Assembly (NCBI RefSeq): GCF_921293875.1
Contig: NZ_CAKLDI010000001.1
Location: 62,001-126,000, forward strand
Length of the DNA: 64,000 bases
DNA from: Vibrio stylophorae
GTDB lineage: Bacteria > Pseudomonadota > Gammaproteobacteria > Enterobacterales > Vibrionaceae
Reading direction: 5' to 3'
Below, piece by piece: positions 44,126 to 51,884 of the stretch. The notes below the pieces were generated by a model. It was not told the DNA's origin and searched no databases. It worked only from the letters and a program-made list of their open reading frames with translations. Made by a program: the position numbers and the translations under genes. Position 1 is the first letter of the stretch; every line of letters begins with the position of its first letter.

Positions 44126-45973
44126 ATGGCTCTCATGTTCTGCGAAACCCCAATCGATACCACGCCTGATCTCAGTGCTGCTCAGCATGCTCTCTCCCAA
44201 GTATTTGGTTATGACGTATTTCGTCCTGGCCAAGTGGAGGCGATCTCGGCGGTGCAATCAGGACAGGATTGTCTGGTGATTATGCCCACTGGCGGCGGTA
44301 AATCGCTGTGCTACCAAATTCCAGCCTTGATTCGTGATGGTTTGACCTTGGTGATTTCACCGCTGATTTCACTGATGAAAGATCAGGTAGATCAGCTTCT
44401 GGCCAATGGCGTGGAAGCGGCCTGTTTAAACTCATCGATGACGGCTGAAGCGGTACAGCAGACCTATCGTCAAATTAATCAGGGCAGTTTAAAGCTACTT
44501 TATATCTCACCTGAGCGCGCGCTGAGTCGCGATTTTCAAGAACGTATTCCTTATCTGCCCATTAGTTTAATTGCCATTGATGAAGCGCACTGTATTTCCC
44601 AGTGGGGACATGATTTTCGTCCTGAATATGCGGCGCTGGGCAGCTTGAAATCATGGATTCCTGATGCGCCGGTGATGGCGCTGACAGCAACGGCTGATGA
44701 TGCCACTCGCCAAGATATTATTGCTCGTTTAGAACTTAATGTGCCGCAGCAATATGTGGGCAGCTTTGATCGTCCCAATATTCGCTACACCTTGGTGGAA
44801 AAGCACAAACCCATGGGGCAGTTGATTCGTTATATCAAAGACAATCCGGGTCAATCTGGCATTGTTTACTGTAACAGTCGCAAGCGAGTGGAGCAGATCA
44901 GCGAAAAATTACGTGATAACGGTTTTTCTGCCGCTGGCTATCATGCAGGCATGGAAACTGATGCCCGCGCCTTTGTGCAAGAAGCTTTTCAACGTGATGA
45001 TATTCAAATCGTCGTAGCGACAGTTGCCTTTGGTATGGGGATCAACAAGCCCAATGTGCGTTTTGTCGTGCACTTTGATGTGCCGCGAAATATAGAGTCC
45101 TACTATCAGGAAACGGGTCGTGCCGGACGTGATGGGGTGCCAGCAGAAGCACGTTTACTTTTTGACCCCGCCGATATGGCCTGGCTGCGTCGCTGTTTAG
45201 ATGAAAAGCCAGAAGGGCCACAAAAGGCAGTGGAACAGCATAAGTTGCAGGCCATGAGTGCTTTTGCTGAAGCGCAAACCTGCCGCCGACAAGTGCTATT
45301 GAACTACTTTGGCGAGTATCGCGAAAAGCCCTGCGGTAACTGTGATATTTGTTTGGATCCACCACGTCATTTTGATGCCACAGAGCAGGCACAAAAAGCA
45401 CTCTCTTGTGTGTATCGCTTAGGTCAAACCTTTGGTATTGGTTACGTGGTGGAGATTTTGCGTGGAATGCAAAACCCAAGGGTGCGTGAATATGGTCATG
45501 ACCAGCTATCAACCTATGGCATCGGCCGTGAATATAGCCATGAATATTGGGTCAGTATTTTGCGCCAACTCATCCACCGCGGTTATTTGATTCAAAATAT
45601 CACGCGTAATTCCACCTTGCAGCTTACCGAAATGGCGCGACCTTTATTGCGTGGCGAGCAGCGTTTGGAGTTAGCGGTACCACGATTGGACATTCAAACG
45701 CGCAGTGGTCGCGCAGAAAAAGTGTCGCCGAAAAATTATGATCGCCAGCTATTTGCAAAATTGCGTCAGCTACGCAAAGAGCTGGCCGATGAAGCAGATA
45801 TTCCACCTTATGTGGTGTTTAACGATGCCAGCTTGATGGAGATGGCGGAGATGCTACCGACATCGCATGGTGAATTTTTGGCGGTGAGCGGTGTGGGTGA
45901 GCGTAAGCTTGAACGCTTTGGCGATGCCTTCCTTGATTTGATCGAAGCGCATCTGTTATCGCCACAGGCTTAA
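44126..45973 (+). CDS. recQ: ATP-dependent DNA helicase RecQ
   Basis: 615 residues from the ATG at 44126 (E. coli 609). Superfamily 2 3'-5' helicase. Walker [17 protein letters not shown] box ([16 protein letters not shown]), motif VI ([10 protein letters not shown]), zinc-binding cysteines (CRRQ...CGNCDIC), winged helix and a C-terminal HRDC domain are all present. A GTG at 44045 would extend the protein, but E. coli RecQ has no such extension and a TATAGT at 44041 may be the -10 of its promoter. No good ribosome-binding site is seen. Confidence 0.95.
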   Translation: MALMFCETPIDTTPDLSAAQHALSQVFGYDVFRPGQVEAISAVQSGQDCLVIMPTGGGKSLCYQIPALIRDGLTLVISPLISLMKDQVDQLLANGVEAACLNSSMTAEAVQQTYRQINQGSLKLLYISPERALSRDFQERIPYLPISLIAIDEAHCISQWGHDFRPEYAALGSLKSWIPDAPVMALTATADDATRQDIIARLELNVPQQYVGSFDRPNIRYTLVEKHKPMGQLIRYIKDNPGQSGIVYCNSRKRVEQISEKLRDNGFSAAGYHAGMETDARAFVQEAFQRDDIQIVVATVAFGMGINKPNVRFVVHFDVPRNIESYYQETGRAGRDGVPAEARLLFDPADMAWLRRCLDEKPEGPQKAVEQHKLQAMSAFAEAQTCRRQVLLNYFGEYREKPCGNCDICLDPPRHFDATEQAQKALSCVYRLGQTFGIGYVVEILRGMQNPRVREYGHDQLSTYGIGREYSHEYWVSILRQLIHRGYLIQNITRNSTLQLTEMARPLLRGEQRLELAVPRLDIQTRSGRAEKVSPKNYDRQLFAKLRQLRKELADEADIPPYVVFNDASLMEMAEMLPTSHGEFLAVSGVGERKLERFGDAFLDLIEAHLLSPQA

Positions 45974-45986
45974 GCGATGAAAGCAC

Positions 45987-46013
45987 AAAAAAAGCCGAGT
46001 CTTTCGACTCGGC
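45987..46013 (-). terminator. Hairpin with T-run on the minus strand, after recQ
   Basis: An 8 bp GC-rich stem (GCCGAGTC/GACTCGGC, four-base loop) with seven T on the minus-strand side only; the plus-strand side reads AATAGG. It is therefore shaped to end minus-strand transcription, yet no minus-strand gene lies upstream of it before 47426. Recorded as a finding. Confidence 0.75.
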
Positions 46014-46219
46014 AATAGGTATCAGCATACGATGTGGCTGTATGTGTCGATAACCGTTGTTTCATAAACAGTAAAAATGAAGGTGCTATTGATAGGTTGG
46101 GTCTGACATCTTAACCTCAGCATCCTTAGGGGTATTAGATGCAATTACCCCTGATATTTCTAGGGATTAGAGATATCCCATTACGCTTTGTCGCGCTTTG
46201 TTACAGTTCAGGAGGGGAG

Positions 46220-46516
46220 ATGAGAACATTTTCACAGTGTTATCCAGATTATATCCAGCTGAGCGATGGTGATGAGACGGTATTTTGCGACTGGCTCACA
46301 ACGCGCTTGGGGCATTGGTACTGTCAACTTCAAGATCAGGAGCAGCACGCTGATCTCTTTCAGTGGCGGGTATTATGGCAACAGCAATCTTGGCTGATTT
46401 GCTATCAACCGCTGCTTAATCAACTTTGGGTCGAACCTTTTGCGCCGAATACAGCGTCAGGCCGCGCTTTGTTAACCCATCTTTGGCAATGCGAACAGGC
46501 GGAAATCTTGCACTGA
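46220..46516 (+). CDS. Small protein of unknown function (possibly DUF3630)
   Basis: 98 residues from the ATG at 46220, which has AGGAGGGGAG directly in front (spacing short but strong). Rich in Trp, Gln and Cys, no membrane segment, no signal peptide. A short protein of this size (DUF3630) lies after recQ in Vibrio as far as I recall; the fit rests on place, length and the pattern of Trp and acidic residues, so it is tentative. The 45974-46219 gap before it holds the minus-strand hairpin and an inverted repeat AGGGGTA/TACCCCT (46128-46152). Confidence 0.65.
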   Translation: MRTFSQCYPDYIQLSDGDETVFCDWLTTRLGHWYCQLQDQEQHADLFQWRVLWQQQSWLICYQPLLNQLWVEPFAPNTASGRALLTHLWQCEQAEILH

Positions 46517-46567
46517 AAATCGATGTAAAATTGCGCGTTTTTCATTTCATTTGCAGACAAGTGTGCG

Positions 46568-46573
46568 TATAAT
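46568..46573 (+). promoter_or_regulatory. Probable -10 element of yhhQ
   Basis: A perfect TATAAT, between GTGCG and CGCAC arms of a short inverted repeat. The -35 side is weak (TTTCAT at 17 bp). Confidence 0.5.
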
Positions 46574-46580
46574 CGCGCAC

Positions 46581-46607
46581 CTCAGCGACTGCTATGAGCA
46601 GGCTGAG
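46581..46607 (+). other. Leader hairpin upstream of yhhQ
   Basis: CTCAGC, GA bulge, CTGC, loop TATGA, GCAG, GCTGAG: ten base pairs in two stacked parts, all perfect. It would form at the 5' end of the yhhQ leader RNA, just before the preQ1-like aptamer. Confidence 0.7.
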
Positions 46608-46620
46608 ACGAGACAATTTG

Positions 46621-46651
46621 TTGGGTTCCCTCGCCCCCATTGACAAAAAGG
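46621..46651 (+). ncRNA. Candidate preQ1-I riboswitch in front of yhhQ
   Basis: The layout matches the class I preQ1 aptamer: P1 stem UGGG (46622-46625) with CCCA (46636-46639); loop 1 UUC; a CCU element (46629-46631) that can pair with AGG (46649-46651) to make the P2 pseudoknot; an unpaired C (46635) directly before the 3' arm of P1, the place of the preQ1-recognising cytosine; and an A-rich loop 3 (GACAAAAA). The AGG is the Shine-Dalgarno of yhhQ, 6 bases before the ATG, so ligand binding would block translation. Order and spacing are very like the Thermoanaerobacter tengcongensis aptamer. The gene behind it imports queuosine precursors. Confidence 0.78.
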
Positions 46652-46657
46652 TATGTT

Positions 46658-47341
46658 ATGACCACTTTTTCCGTGGCGCAGCAGCGCCGTGCCCTGACCT
46701 CTTTGGTTGCCTTTCACCTATTGGTGATCGCATCAAGCAACTACTTGGTTCAAATCCCCTTTACCATTTTTGGCTTCCATACCACTTGGGGCGCATTCAC
46801 TTTTCCATTTATTTTTTTGGCCACTGATTTAACCGTACGAATTTATGGTGCTGCCATGGCGCGTCGTATTATTTTTATGGTGATGATGCCTGCGTTGCTG
46901 ATCTCCTATCTGCTTTCTGCATTGTTCTTTGAAGGTCAGTTTCAGGGGCTCAGCCAGCTTGCCCACTTTAATACCTTTGTTGGTCGCATTGCGCTCGCAA
47001 GCTTTATGGCTTATCTCTGTGGTCAAGCCCTCGATATCTTAGTGTTTAACCGCCTGCGCCAAATGAAGCAATGGTGGGTCGCGCCAAGTGCATCGACGCT
47101 ATTTGGTAATGGTTTTGATACCGTGGTGTTTTTCTCCATCGCATTTTATCAAAGCGCTGATCCTTTTATGGCTGAGCACTGGGTTGAGATCGCGTTGGTC
47201 GATTACAGCTTTAAATTGATCATTAGCTTGGGGCTATTTGTGCCTATGTATGGCGTGCTACTGAATGCGCTGGTGAAACGTCTGACCGCTGAGCCTGAGA
47301 TGAGTACGGGGCAAGAGCAGCCCTTGGCAAGCAAGGCCTAA
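46658..47341 (+). CDS. yhhQ: Queuosine precursor transporter YhhQ (QPTR, COG1738)
   Basis: 227 residues from the ATG at 46658, six hydrophobic segments, inner membrane. Family landmarks: LSSNYLVQIP-like ASSNYLVQIPF, WGAFTFPFIFLATDLTVRIYG, the GRIALASFMAYLCGQALDI segment and GNGFDTVVFF. E. coli YhhQ takes up preQ0/preQ1. AAAAAGG at 46645-46651 is the ribosome-binding site and is part of the candidate riboswitch. No queuosine synthesis gene lies in the window. Confidence 0.93.
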   Translation: MTTFSVAQQRRALTSLVAFHLLVIASSNYLVQIPFTIFGFHTTWGAFTFPFIFLATDLTVRIYGAAMARRIIFMVMMPALLISYLLSALFFEGQFQGLSQLAHFNTFVGRIALASFMAYLCGQALDILVFNRLRQMKQWWVAPSASTLFGNGFDTVVFFSIAFYQSADPFMAEHWVEIALVDYSFKLIISLGLFVPMYGVLLNALVKRLTAEPEMSTGQEQPLASKA

Positions 47342-47365
47342 TGGATAATACATCCTATTGATAAA

Positions 47366-47394
47366 TAAAAAGGCGCGAATATCGCGCCTTTTTT
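47366..47394. terminator. Bidirectional terminator between yhhQ and panM
   Basis: A 12 bp stem (AAAAAGGCGCGA / TCGCGCCTTTTT) with a three-base loop. Confidence 0.92.
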
Positions 47395-47425
47395 GATCCC
47401 GAAAAATGCGTTGTAAAAATCAGAT

Positions 47426-47758
47426 CTAAGCAAGACCGAGTGCAGTAAATAGCGCTTTGAGATCCGCATTGTCGTGGTCATTGAGGGGTTGCGGTTGACC
47501 TAGCTGGCGCAAGGTATCTTGCACTAAATAGGTGGCGACGCCTCGGCGACGGGTGATGGGATGAACGCAGATTTGGCTCAGTCCCTGCGCATCGAACAAC
47601 AGCGCGCCTAATTCGCGGCCATTAAAACGAGCGACAAAAATGGCTTGCTCGGCAACCCAGTCATGTAGTTGCTGAGCTTGGCAGTGAGGCCAGAGCGTGA
47701 GAAGGTCCTGCTCACTTTGTGCAGTTAAATTACACAGACGATGAATGGTTAAACGCAT
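47426..47758 (-). CDS. panM: PanD maturation/regulatory factor PanM (PanZ), GNAT fold
   Basis: 110 residues from the ATG at 47758, which has a perfect AAAGGAG. Starts MRLTIHRL and has the acetyl-CoA loop TRRRGVATYL, both as in E. coli PanM/PanZ (127 residues), which binds acetyl-CoA and triggers self-cleavage of aspartate decarboxylase PanD in pantothenate synthesis. The protein is some 15 residues shorter at the C terminus than the E. coli one. A longer reading (47824) lacks a ribosome-binding site and runs into the DnaA-box region. Confidence 0.85.
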   Translation of the reverse strand: MRLTIHRLCNLTAQSEQDLLTLWPHCQAQQLHDWVAEQAIFVARFNGRELGALLFDAQGLSQICVHPITRRRGVATYLVQDTLRQLGQPQPLNDHDNADLKALFTALGLA

Positions 47759-47796
47759 AACAAACTCCTTTGCGACGGCGCATTTTAGCACGCGGT

Positions 47797-47915
47797 AGGA
47801 TCCACTCCAAGATAAGTTATGCACAGCTTTTTCAGTGCGGCGTACTAGATGTAGTGGATCCTTTTACTGGATCACCCTTTATTAACGCAATCCACAGTTT
47901 TTTCCACAGCCGATC
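47797..47915. promoter_or_regulatory. Cluster of DnaA-box-like and GATC sites
   Basis: TTATGCACA (47817-47825) fits the DnaA-box consensus; CAATCCACA (47888-47896) and TTTTCCACA (47900-47908) match TTATCCACA at 7 and 8 of 9 positions, all in the same orientation. GATC (Dam) sites lie at 47799, 47857, 47870 and 47912, and an exact inverted repeat AGGATCCACT / AGTGGATCCT spans 47797-47862. No known gene is inside. A weak extra annotation; see findings. Confidence 0.5.
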
Positions 47916-47994
47916 AAAATAGCAACAACCCTCCATTCTGTCTGTCTTTATCTGGGCTGCTTTGGGGTAAACTGGTTCAAAAGAAGGAGATAAC

Positions 47995-48318
47995 ATGGAT
48001 ACTTTTGCACATTTGTCGGTTGATGAATTAGCCCTTTGGTTGGCGCAAAAGGATCGCCCAGCGATCCTTGATATTCGCGATCCGCAAAGCTATGCCGCAG
48101 GTCATATTGATCAAGCCTGGCACCTGACGCAAGAGACGCTGCAAGCGTTTTTAGCGCAGCACGATTGGGATCGCCCTGTGGTGGTGGTGTGTTATCATGG
48201 CCACAGCAGTCAGGGTGCGGCGCAGTACTTACTTGGCCAAGGCTTAGATCAGGTCTATAGCTTGGATGGCGGGTTTGAAGCGTGGCGACGCATTCACCCC
48301 TTTGTTCAGTCGGAGTAA
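47995..48318 (+). CDS. glpE: Thiosulfate sulfurtransferase GlpE (rhodanese)
   Basis: 107 residues (E. coli 108). Single rhodanese domain; active-site loop CYHGHSS with the persulfide-carrying C66. Transfers sulfur from thiosulfate to cyanide or thioredoxin in vitro. GAAGGAGA before the ATG. Directly followed by glpG, as in the E. coli glpEGR operon. Confidence 0.96.
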   Translation: MDTFAHLSVDELALWLAQKDRPAILDIRDPQSYAAGHIDQAWHLTQETLQAFLAQHDWDRPVVVVCYHGHSSQGAAQYLLGQGLDQVYSLDGGFEAWRRIHPFVQSE

Positions 48319-48320
48319 CT

Positions 48321-49154
48321 ATGCAAGCCATCACCCGTTTTCGAAATCCTCGAGCGGCGCAAGCCTTTGCTGACTATCTGTTGGCGCAGGGATATCAAGT
48401 TCAGCTCGAAGTTGAAGACGACCAGTTGGTTCTCCTTGCACCGCAAGTGGATCAAGCCAATATTGAGCGCGAGCTTGAAGCCTTTATTCGTAATCCGCAG
48501 GACCCTAAATATTTGGATGCTTCATGGCAGGTGGGTCAAACACGTAATCGTCGCTGGGAGATGCGCACTTCAGGCAATCCAATTTTGCAAAATATCGTCA
48601 GCCAAGGTGGTGTGCTGACCTTTATTTTGATGGCGATGCCCGTTCTCTCGTATCTGTTACTTCACTTGGTTCCCGGTGATTTTATTTCGCTCATTCACTT
48701 TCCAGTCAATAGCGATCAGCTGTGGCAGGTGTGGCGTTTGGTTTCCTATGTGATGGTCGCCCCCGATTTTCTCACCGTGATCTTTGCCGTGCTTTTTGTT
48801 TGGTACCTCGGTGGTCAGGTGGAACGTCAGTTGGGTAGCAATAAGCTGATGCAGCTGATTTTAATGATTTCACTGTTTTCAGGTTTTAGCCAAGTGCAAT
48901 TTGAAACCTTGCCGCTTGCGACCTTTGATATTTGGATTTACGGCCTTGCTGCCTATGTTTGGTTAACAGGTTTATTGCGTCCACAAACAGCAGTGCAAGT
49001 GCCTGGTATTTTGCTGCTGTTCTTTATCTTTTGGATGGGCATTGGCGCAATGCAGCAAGAGAACCTCTTTAGCATTGCATCGAGCTTGCTCACTAGTATG
49101 CTTGCAGGTAGTGGTTTTGCATTGTGGGATTATTATCGCGATAAGCGCGCCTAA
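48321..49154 (+). CDS. glpG: GlpG-type rhomboid with all catalytic residues lost (pseudo-rhomboid)
   Basis: 277 residues from the ATG at 48321 (CGGAG in front), equal in length to E. coli GlpG (276). The N-terminal cytoplasmic domain is well kept (FRNPRAAQAFADYL, NPQDPKYLDASWQ) and so are WR near 138 and WYLGGQVERQLGS (161-173). But the positions of the active site differ: E. coli H150 is T152, N154 is A156, the serine motif GLSG (S201) reads FDIW with D203, and H254 is a Leu near 256. The protein should therefore be unable to cleave substrates; a binding or chaperone role as in iRhoms is possible (inference). The reading frame is intact. Confidence 0.92.
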   Translation: MQAITRFRNPRAAQAFADYLLAQGYQVQLEVEDDQLVLLAPQVDQANIERELEAFIRNPQDPKYLDASWQVGQTRNRRWEMRTSGNPILQNIVSQGGVLTFILMAMPVLSYLLLHLVPGDFISLIHFPVNSDQLWQVWRLVSYVMVAPDFLTVIFAVLFVWYLGGQVERQLGSNKLMQLILMISLFSGFSQVQFETLPLATFDIWIYGLAAYVWLTGLLRPQTAVQVPGILLLFFIFWMGIGAMQQENLFSIASSLLTSMLAGSGFALWDYYRDKRA

Positions 49155-49174
49155 TCTCTGAAAACTTACCGCAA

Positions 49175-49221
49175 TGACTGTTCAACAGTCGAGAAACGCC
49201 AGCAAATGCTGGCGTTTTTTA
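49175..49221 (+). terminator. Terminator after glpG
   Basis: A 10 bp stem (AAACGCCAGC / GCTGGCGTTT) with AAAT loop and T6; a 15-base palindrome (GACTGTT C AACAGTC, 49176-49190) precedes it. Confidence 0.9.
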
Positions 49222-49282
49222 TCTCAATCTTCCACGCGCCTCACTTGTTTTAGCTATCGTTTAGAGAAAGCAGGAGGCGGTG

Positions 49283-50797
49283 ATGACGCAACAGCGAATT
49301 TCAGTGGATATAGCCATCATTGGTGGTGGCATTAATGGTGCCGGCATTGCTGCAGATGCGGCGCGCCGTGGTTTGCGCGTTGCTCTTTTTGAGGCCAAGG
49401 ATTTTGCTGGCGCGACCTCATCAGCGAGCTCAAAATTAGCACATGGTGGGTTGCGCTATCTCGAACAGTATCAATTTCGCCTTGTGCGAGAGGCACTGAA
49501 AGAGCGAGAAACGCTGCTGCATATTGCGCCGCATTTGGTTTCACCGCGCCGTTTTTGTCTGCCCTATGTTCCGCAAATGCGCCCGGCGTGGCTGATCCGT
49601 TTGGGGCTTTTTCTTTATGATCATTTAGCGCGTCGCCAGCATCTGCCCAGTAGTACAAAGGCGCCATGTCGTAACGATGGTTTGCGCGGTGAGGTGCCTT
49701 TTTGTTTTGAATACACCGATTGTTGGATGGATGATGCGCGCTTGGTGCTGGCCAATATGCTTGCCGCGCAGCAATGTGGCGCCTACGTTCATAACTATTG
49801 CCCGGTGACCCATGCTGAGGTGCAAGAAGGCCATTGGCAGCTCTCTTTGGCGGACAACCGTTTTGGCCTTCAACAGTGCCAGGCTAAGGTGCTCATCAAT
49901 GCCGCTGGACCATGGGCAGCCAAGCTCTATCAAAATGTATTGCCGATGACGCTGGGGGAAACCCCGCAACCGCTGCGTTTGGTGCAAGGTTCACACATCG
50001 TGGTGCCCAAATTATATGATGGTGAGCATGCTTATATTTTGCAAAATCCCGACCATCGGGTGGTGTTTGTGATCCCCTATCTTAAGGATTATGCGTTGGT
50101 TGGCACCACGGATTGTGATTTTGAGGGTGACCCGTATCAGTGCCAAATGCAGCCGCAGGAGCAGGCCTATCTATTGGCGACATTGCAGCGCCATTTTCAA
50201 TGTGACTATGACAGTGAGTCGGTGATCGCCAGTTTTAGCGGTGTGCGGCCCTTATGTGATGATGACAAAGGGATGGCGCAGTCCGCCAGTCGGGATTACC
50301 AAATCAAGCTGCAGCGGCATCAAGGCGCGCCGATTTTGTCGGTTTTTGGCGGTAAACTCACCACTTACCGACATTTAGCTGAGAAGGTGGTGGATCAGTT
50401 GGATAGCTTTGTTTCTTTGCTACGTCCTTGTGAAACGGCCACTGAGCCGCTACCGGGCGGGCGTCCTAATCAAGATCGCTTAGCACGACTGCAAGTGGCC
50501 TATCCGCAGATTGACCCGAACTTACTGGCGCATTATCAAGCGCATTATGGCGAGCGGGTGTGGCATCTGTTGCAAGGGGTGCGATGTACACAGGATTTAG
50601 GACCGCAGTTTGCACCGCTGTGTTATGGCCGAGAGGTCGATTTTTGGTTTGAAAATGAGTGGGCGCTTACCCTAGAGGACGTATTGTGGCGAAGAAGTAA
50701 GTGGGGACTAACTTTTGACCAACAAGCACAGCAAGCATTGAAGGCTTACTGTGCTCGCTATGCGCCGCAACCCGTTATTGATAGAGATACTTGGTAA
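49283..50797 (+). CDS. glpD: Aerobic glycerol-3-phosphate dehydrogenase GlpD
   Basis: 504 residues (E. coli 501). FAD flavoprotein at the inner membrane that passes electrons from glycerol-3-phosphate to ubiquinone. FAD motif IIGGGINGAGIAADAARRG, the SSASSKLAHGGLRYLE segment and the GTTDCDFEGDP and SVFGGKLTTYR motifs are typical. AGGAGG at 49272-49277 favours the ATG at 49283 over the GTG at 49280. No glpR lies next to it. Its last 23 bases overlap the convergent FliL-like gene. Confidence 0.97.
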   Translation: MTQQRISVDIAIIGGGINGAGIAADAARRGLRVALFEAKDFAGATSSASSKLAHGGLRYLEQYQFRLVREALKERETLLHIAPHLVSPRRFCLPYVPQMRPAWLIRLGLFLYDHLARRQHLPSSTKAPCRNDGLRGEVPFCFEYTDCWMDDARLVLANMLAAQQCGAYVHNYCPVTHAEVQEGHWQLSLADNRFGLQQCQAKVLINAAGPWAAKLYQNVLPMTLGETPQPLRLVQGSHIVVPKLYDGEHAYILQNPDHRVVFVIPYLKDYALVGTTDCDFEGDPYQCQMQPQEQAYLLATLQRHFQCDYDSESVIASFSGVRPLCDDDKGMAQSASRDYQIKLQRHQGAPILSVFGGKLTTYRHLAEKVVDQLDSFVSLLRPCETATEPLPGGRPNQDRLARLQVAYPQIDPNLLAHYQAHYGERVWHLLQGVRCTQDLGPQFAPLCYGREVDFWFENEWALTLEDVLWRRSKWGLTFDQQAQQALKAYCARYAPQPVIDRDTW

Positions 50798-51200
50798 ACA
50801 GTAGCTCGGTCACGACTTTTTTATTGGCCTCAGCCAAAAGCAATTCATTTACTTTCTGAAGGCAAGCGAGACGAATCGCTTCGCGTCCTGCGATGGATTT
50901 GATTTGCGCTTCATTTTGCTCGGTGAGCACCTCAATGATGGCATCGCGAATGAGTGGCACATTGTGCTCTACGATGCTGACATCGGCAGGATTTTCAATC
51001 ATCAGATCGACACTCACTCGGACAAATCCGAGATCATCGCCATTAGTATGGAAGTTGGTGGTGATGTCAGGGGTGAGGCTAAAGTAGCGGTAACCCGTTT
51101 CTGCTTGCGCTGCTGCTGGGTCCTCAGATTCAGCCCAGCTGGTGGTGCTAAAGGTCAGTAGTGCAAGGATAAGAAAGAAGGGTTTCATAGAAAGTGTCAT
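50775..51200 (-). CDS. Secreted FliL-like protein
   Basis: 141 residues. Resembles the periplasmic C-terminal domain of FliL (YFSLTPDITTNF, FVRVSVDLMIE, LIRDAIIEVLTEQ, IAGREAIRLACLQKVNELL) but has a cleavable-looking signal peptide (about 1-23, SWA at the cut) in place of the short cytoplasmic part and anchor. It is not in a flagellar operon; a FliL-like gene near ubiC occurs in Vibrio too, as far as I recall. AGGAG lies eight bases before the ATG at 51200; an ATG at 51188 has no such site. Confidence 0.85.
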   Translation of the reverse strand: MTLSMKPFFLILALLTFSTTSWAESEDPAAAQAETGYRYFSLTPDITTNFHTNGDDLGFVRVSVDLMIENPADVSIVEHNVPLIRDAIIEVLTEQNEAQIKSIAGREAIRLACLQKVNELLLAEANKKVVTELLFTKYLYQ

Positions 51201-51330
51201 CCCTTGGCTCCTTGTTCAATTGAGTGAAGATAATCATACGCCTCGTGCAATGGCACTGTTACAATGGCGCAAATGTTTCAAAAAAGTAGCCAAACTAGAT
51301 TGGCTCAAGCGCTATCGATTTGATACTAGG

Positions 51331-51846
51331 ATGCCCTGTTCCGTTGAGCAATACCGAGCCCAATTAGCGCAAGCGCGTTGGTTGTCAGCCAAACAAGCCA
51401 CTTCAATGCCGAGCCCGTTGTCCGATTGGCTCTGGTCTGTTGATTCTCTGTCCCAGCGCCTTAGCCAGCATTGTGACCAATTTTCTGTGGAATTAATACA
51501 ACAGCGCGAGCTAAGTGCTGGAGAGTTAACAGAAAATGAGCGCGAGCTGCTGGGGGATTCTCCCTGTATTGAGCGCCAAGTATTGCTGCTGGGTGATGGT
51601 CAACCTTGGGTATTTGCACAAAGCCTATTGCCCCTTTCAACCTTAACCGGTGAGGAGCAAGATTTGGCAATCTTGGGTAATCAAGCTTTGGGATTTCGTG
51701 TGTTTCGCCATCCTCTGGCGCGTCGAGATGCGATACAAGTCGCATCCCTTTCGCAAGGTTTATGGGCGAGGCGCTCGCGGTTGTGGATTGCAGACAAACC
51801 TTTGCTGGTTCACGATCTCTTTTTACCTCAAGCGCCGCTATACTGA
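51331..51846 (+). CDS. ubiC: Chorismate-pyruvate lyase UbiC
   Basis: About 171 residues from the ATG at 51331 (E. coli 165). Releases 4-hydroxybenzoate from chorismate, the first step of ubiquinone synthesis. [21 protein letters not shown] and LFLPQAPLY match the family's substrate-site segments. The start is uncertain: the frame is open far upstream (an ATG at 51250 too) and none has a good Shine-Dalgarno. 38 bases before ubiA. Confidence 0.92.
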   Translation: MPCSVEQYRAQLAQARWLSAKQATSMPSPLSDWLWSVDSLSQRLSQHCDQFSVELIQQRELSAGELTENERELLGDSPCIERQVLLLGDGQPWVFAQSLLPLSTLTGEEQDLAILGNQALGFRVFRHPLARRDAIQVASLSQGLWARRSRLWIADKPLLVHDLFLPQAPLY

Positions 51847-51884
51847 GTTCGCGCGAACATATAACGATAAGATCAGGACGCTGG

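Noticed and set aside
45974-46219. A true Spot 42 gene on the minus strand after recQ
   Set aside because: Only a short 5' resemblance; the rest, including the terminator stem, does not match, and the usual engB/polA neighbours are absent.
47759-47994. Possibility that this is the chromosomal origin oriC
   Set aside because: Only three boxes, no AT-rich 13-mer array that I can define and none of the usual oriC neighbours (mnmG, mioC, dnaA, rnpA). Kept only as a DnaA-box cluster.
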